Origin: Scalesia atractyloides
Taxonomy: Eukaryota > Streptophyta > Magnoliopsida > Asterales > Asteraceae
Direction of reading: 5' to 3'
Length of the DNA: 64,000 nt
Assembly: GCA_947069175.1 (NCBI GenBank)
Contig: CAMTDV010000030.1
Span: 101,704,411 to 101,768,410 of the forward strand
The notes beneath the pieces were generated by a model. The model had not been told where the DNA came from. It did not search any database and saw nothing but the letters and a program-made list of their open reading frames with translations. Of the stretch, positions 63,240 through 64,000 are shown one piece after another. Within the stretch, counting starts at the first letter, position 1; each line of letters starts with the position of its first letter. The translations under genes were made by a program, and so were the position numbers.

Positions 63240-64000
63240 ACCACATAGACTGAGATGTCGTATATGGCTTGCGAAATAACAAAAGTGGAATATCCATTCA
63301 ATGGGCCATTTAATAAAGAGCACATATGCCTAACTATATTTTTTTTTATCATAAGTATCAATATTAAACCTAACTTATAAAACTTATCTTCTGATTCATC
63401 TTGAAGAAAAAAAACTATATATCAACGCAACTAACTTTTAAAATCTACATTTTTTACGTTAAAATATAAGTTTTAAATTGAGATAAGAATATTTTTAGGG
63501 AAAATTACAAGAATGTCTTTTTCAGAATTGATTTATATGAGAAAGTTCTTTTGACTTTTCAATCTCACAAGTCACAACATATCCCTTAAATACGGGTGAC
63601 CACACCCATGTTTTACGATCACTGACGGCGTTTTAAGTCCAATGAGATCATGCCACGTTTCGGAAGCACCCATAATTTATTGTAGTAGCGGCACCTCCGA
63701 TAATGTTTATGTCGTTGATGTCCCCTCAAATACGGTGACCACACCCATGTTTTACGATCAGCCGACGGTGTTTAAATTCCAATGAGATCACGCCACGTTT
63801 GAAAAACTCCCATATTTATTGAGCTTGGCACCTCCGATAACATTTATGTTGTCAATGTCACGTGCAACGCCGCCGGTCTTACAATTTGGTAACGAGCAGC
63901 CCACCGGTGTGTGGGCCTAAGAAACAACATTTTGGACATGTGAATCGACTAAAAAAACACCGTTGTTTTAGACAAGTGGCTCGATTTCTTTGGTTCTAAA
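63240..64000. repeat. Dispersed repeat, partner of 50940-52060 (runs off the window)
   Basis: It repeats the order of the partner, including the tandem AAATACGGTGACCACACC units (about 63590 and 63728), but lacks the Tourist-like MITE. It continues beyond the right edge. Confidence 0.88.

Overview
This window is plant nuclear DNA, very probably from a eudicot. It has AT-rich intergenic DNA, GT-AG introns, and dense nested retrotransposons and small DNA transposons. Some repeat families (a Tourist-like element rich in AACCATTAAG words, and large LTRs ending GGGGTGTGACA) look like Asteraceae genomes to me, but that is family memory and not proof.

Four host-type loci are readable. (1) 3261-5499 (-) is a leucine-rich-repeat extensin (LRX) cell-wall protein. 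Its proline-rich tail needs two single-base corrections at G runs before it reaches the conserved LRX C-terminus. (2) 34669-38592 (-) is a complete 12-exon, 636-residue group-3 sulfate transporter (SULTR3;5-like), with a CACTA-type element filling most of intron 1. (3) 52497-55587 (+) is a nine-exon UDP-glucose 4-epimerase (UGE) gene. Its fourth exon is short at both catalytic motifs and breaks the frame at the catalytic-lysine codon. (4) 58671-60292 (-) is a FAR1-related (FRS) pseudogene with two frameshifts, cut off at its 5' side by a hAT-like element. A fifth small relic, 50076-50314 (-), is one exon of an LHT-type amino-acid permease with a frameshift and a stop.

The rest is mobile DNA. 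1-2667 and 41680-43944 are inverted copies of one LTR family that carries arrays of tRNA-like units. The second copy is a solo LTR (target duplication TAACT) inside another solo LTR (40470-45828), itself inside a terminal-inverted-repeat element (40221-46786). 14689-17885 is a decayed non-LTR retrotransposon with a YLDD reverse transcriptase, a Cys/His motif and a restriction-like-endonuclease-like tail. 19455-20478 is a long near-perfect inverted repeat of about 1 kb. Several hAT elements have target duplications (26325-26509, 28411-29574, 56756-57166, 62388-63112, probably 60293-60977). A tRNA-derived SINE (23200-23510, 14-bp duplication) sits inside a foldback element.

The genes do not form a pathway cluster. 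LRX and UGE both relate to cell walls, but they are about 47 kb apart with unrelated DNA between, so I infer no functional link. No rRNA, CRISPR, organellar block or canonical tRNA gene was seen. All exon boundaries were derived by hand from splice signals and family conservation, and single-base lesions could be assembly errors.
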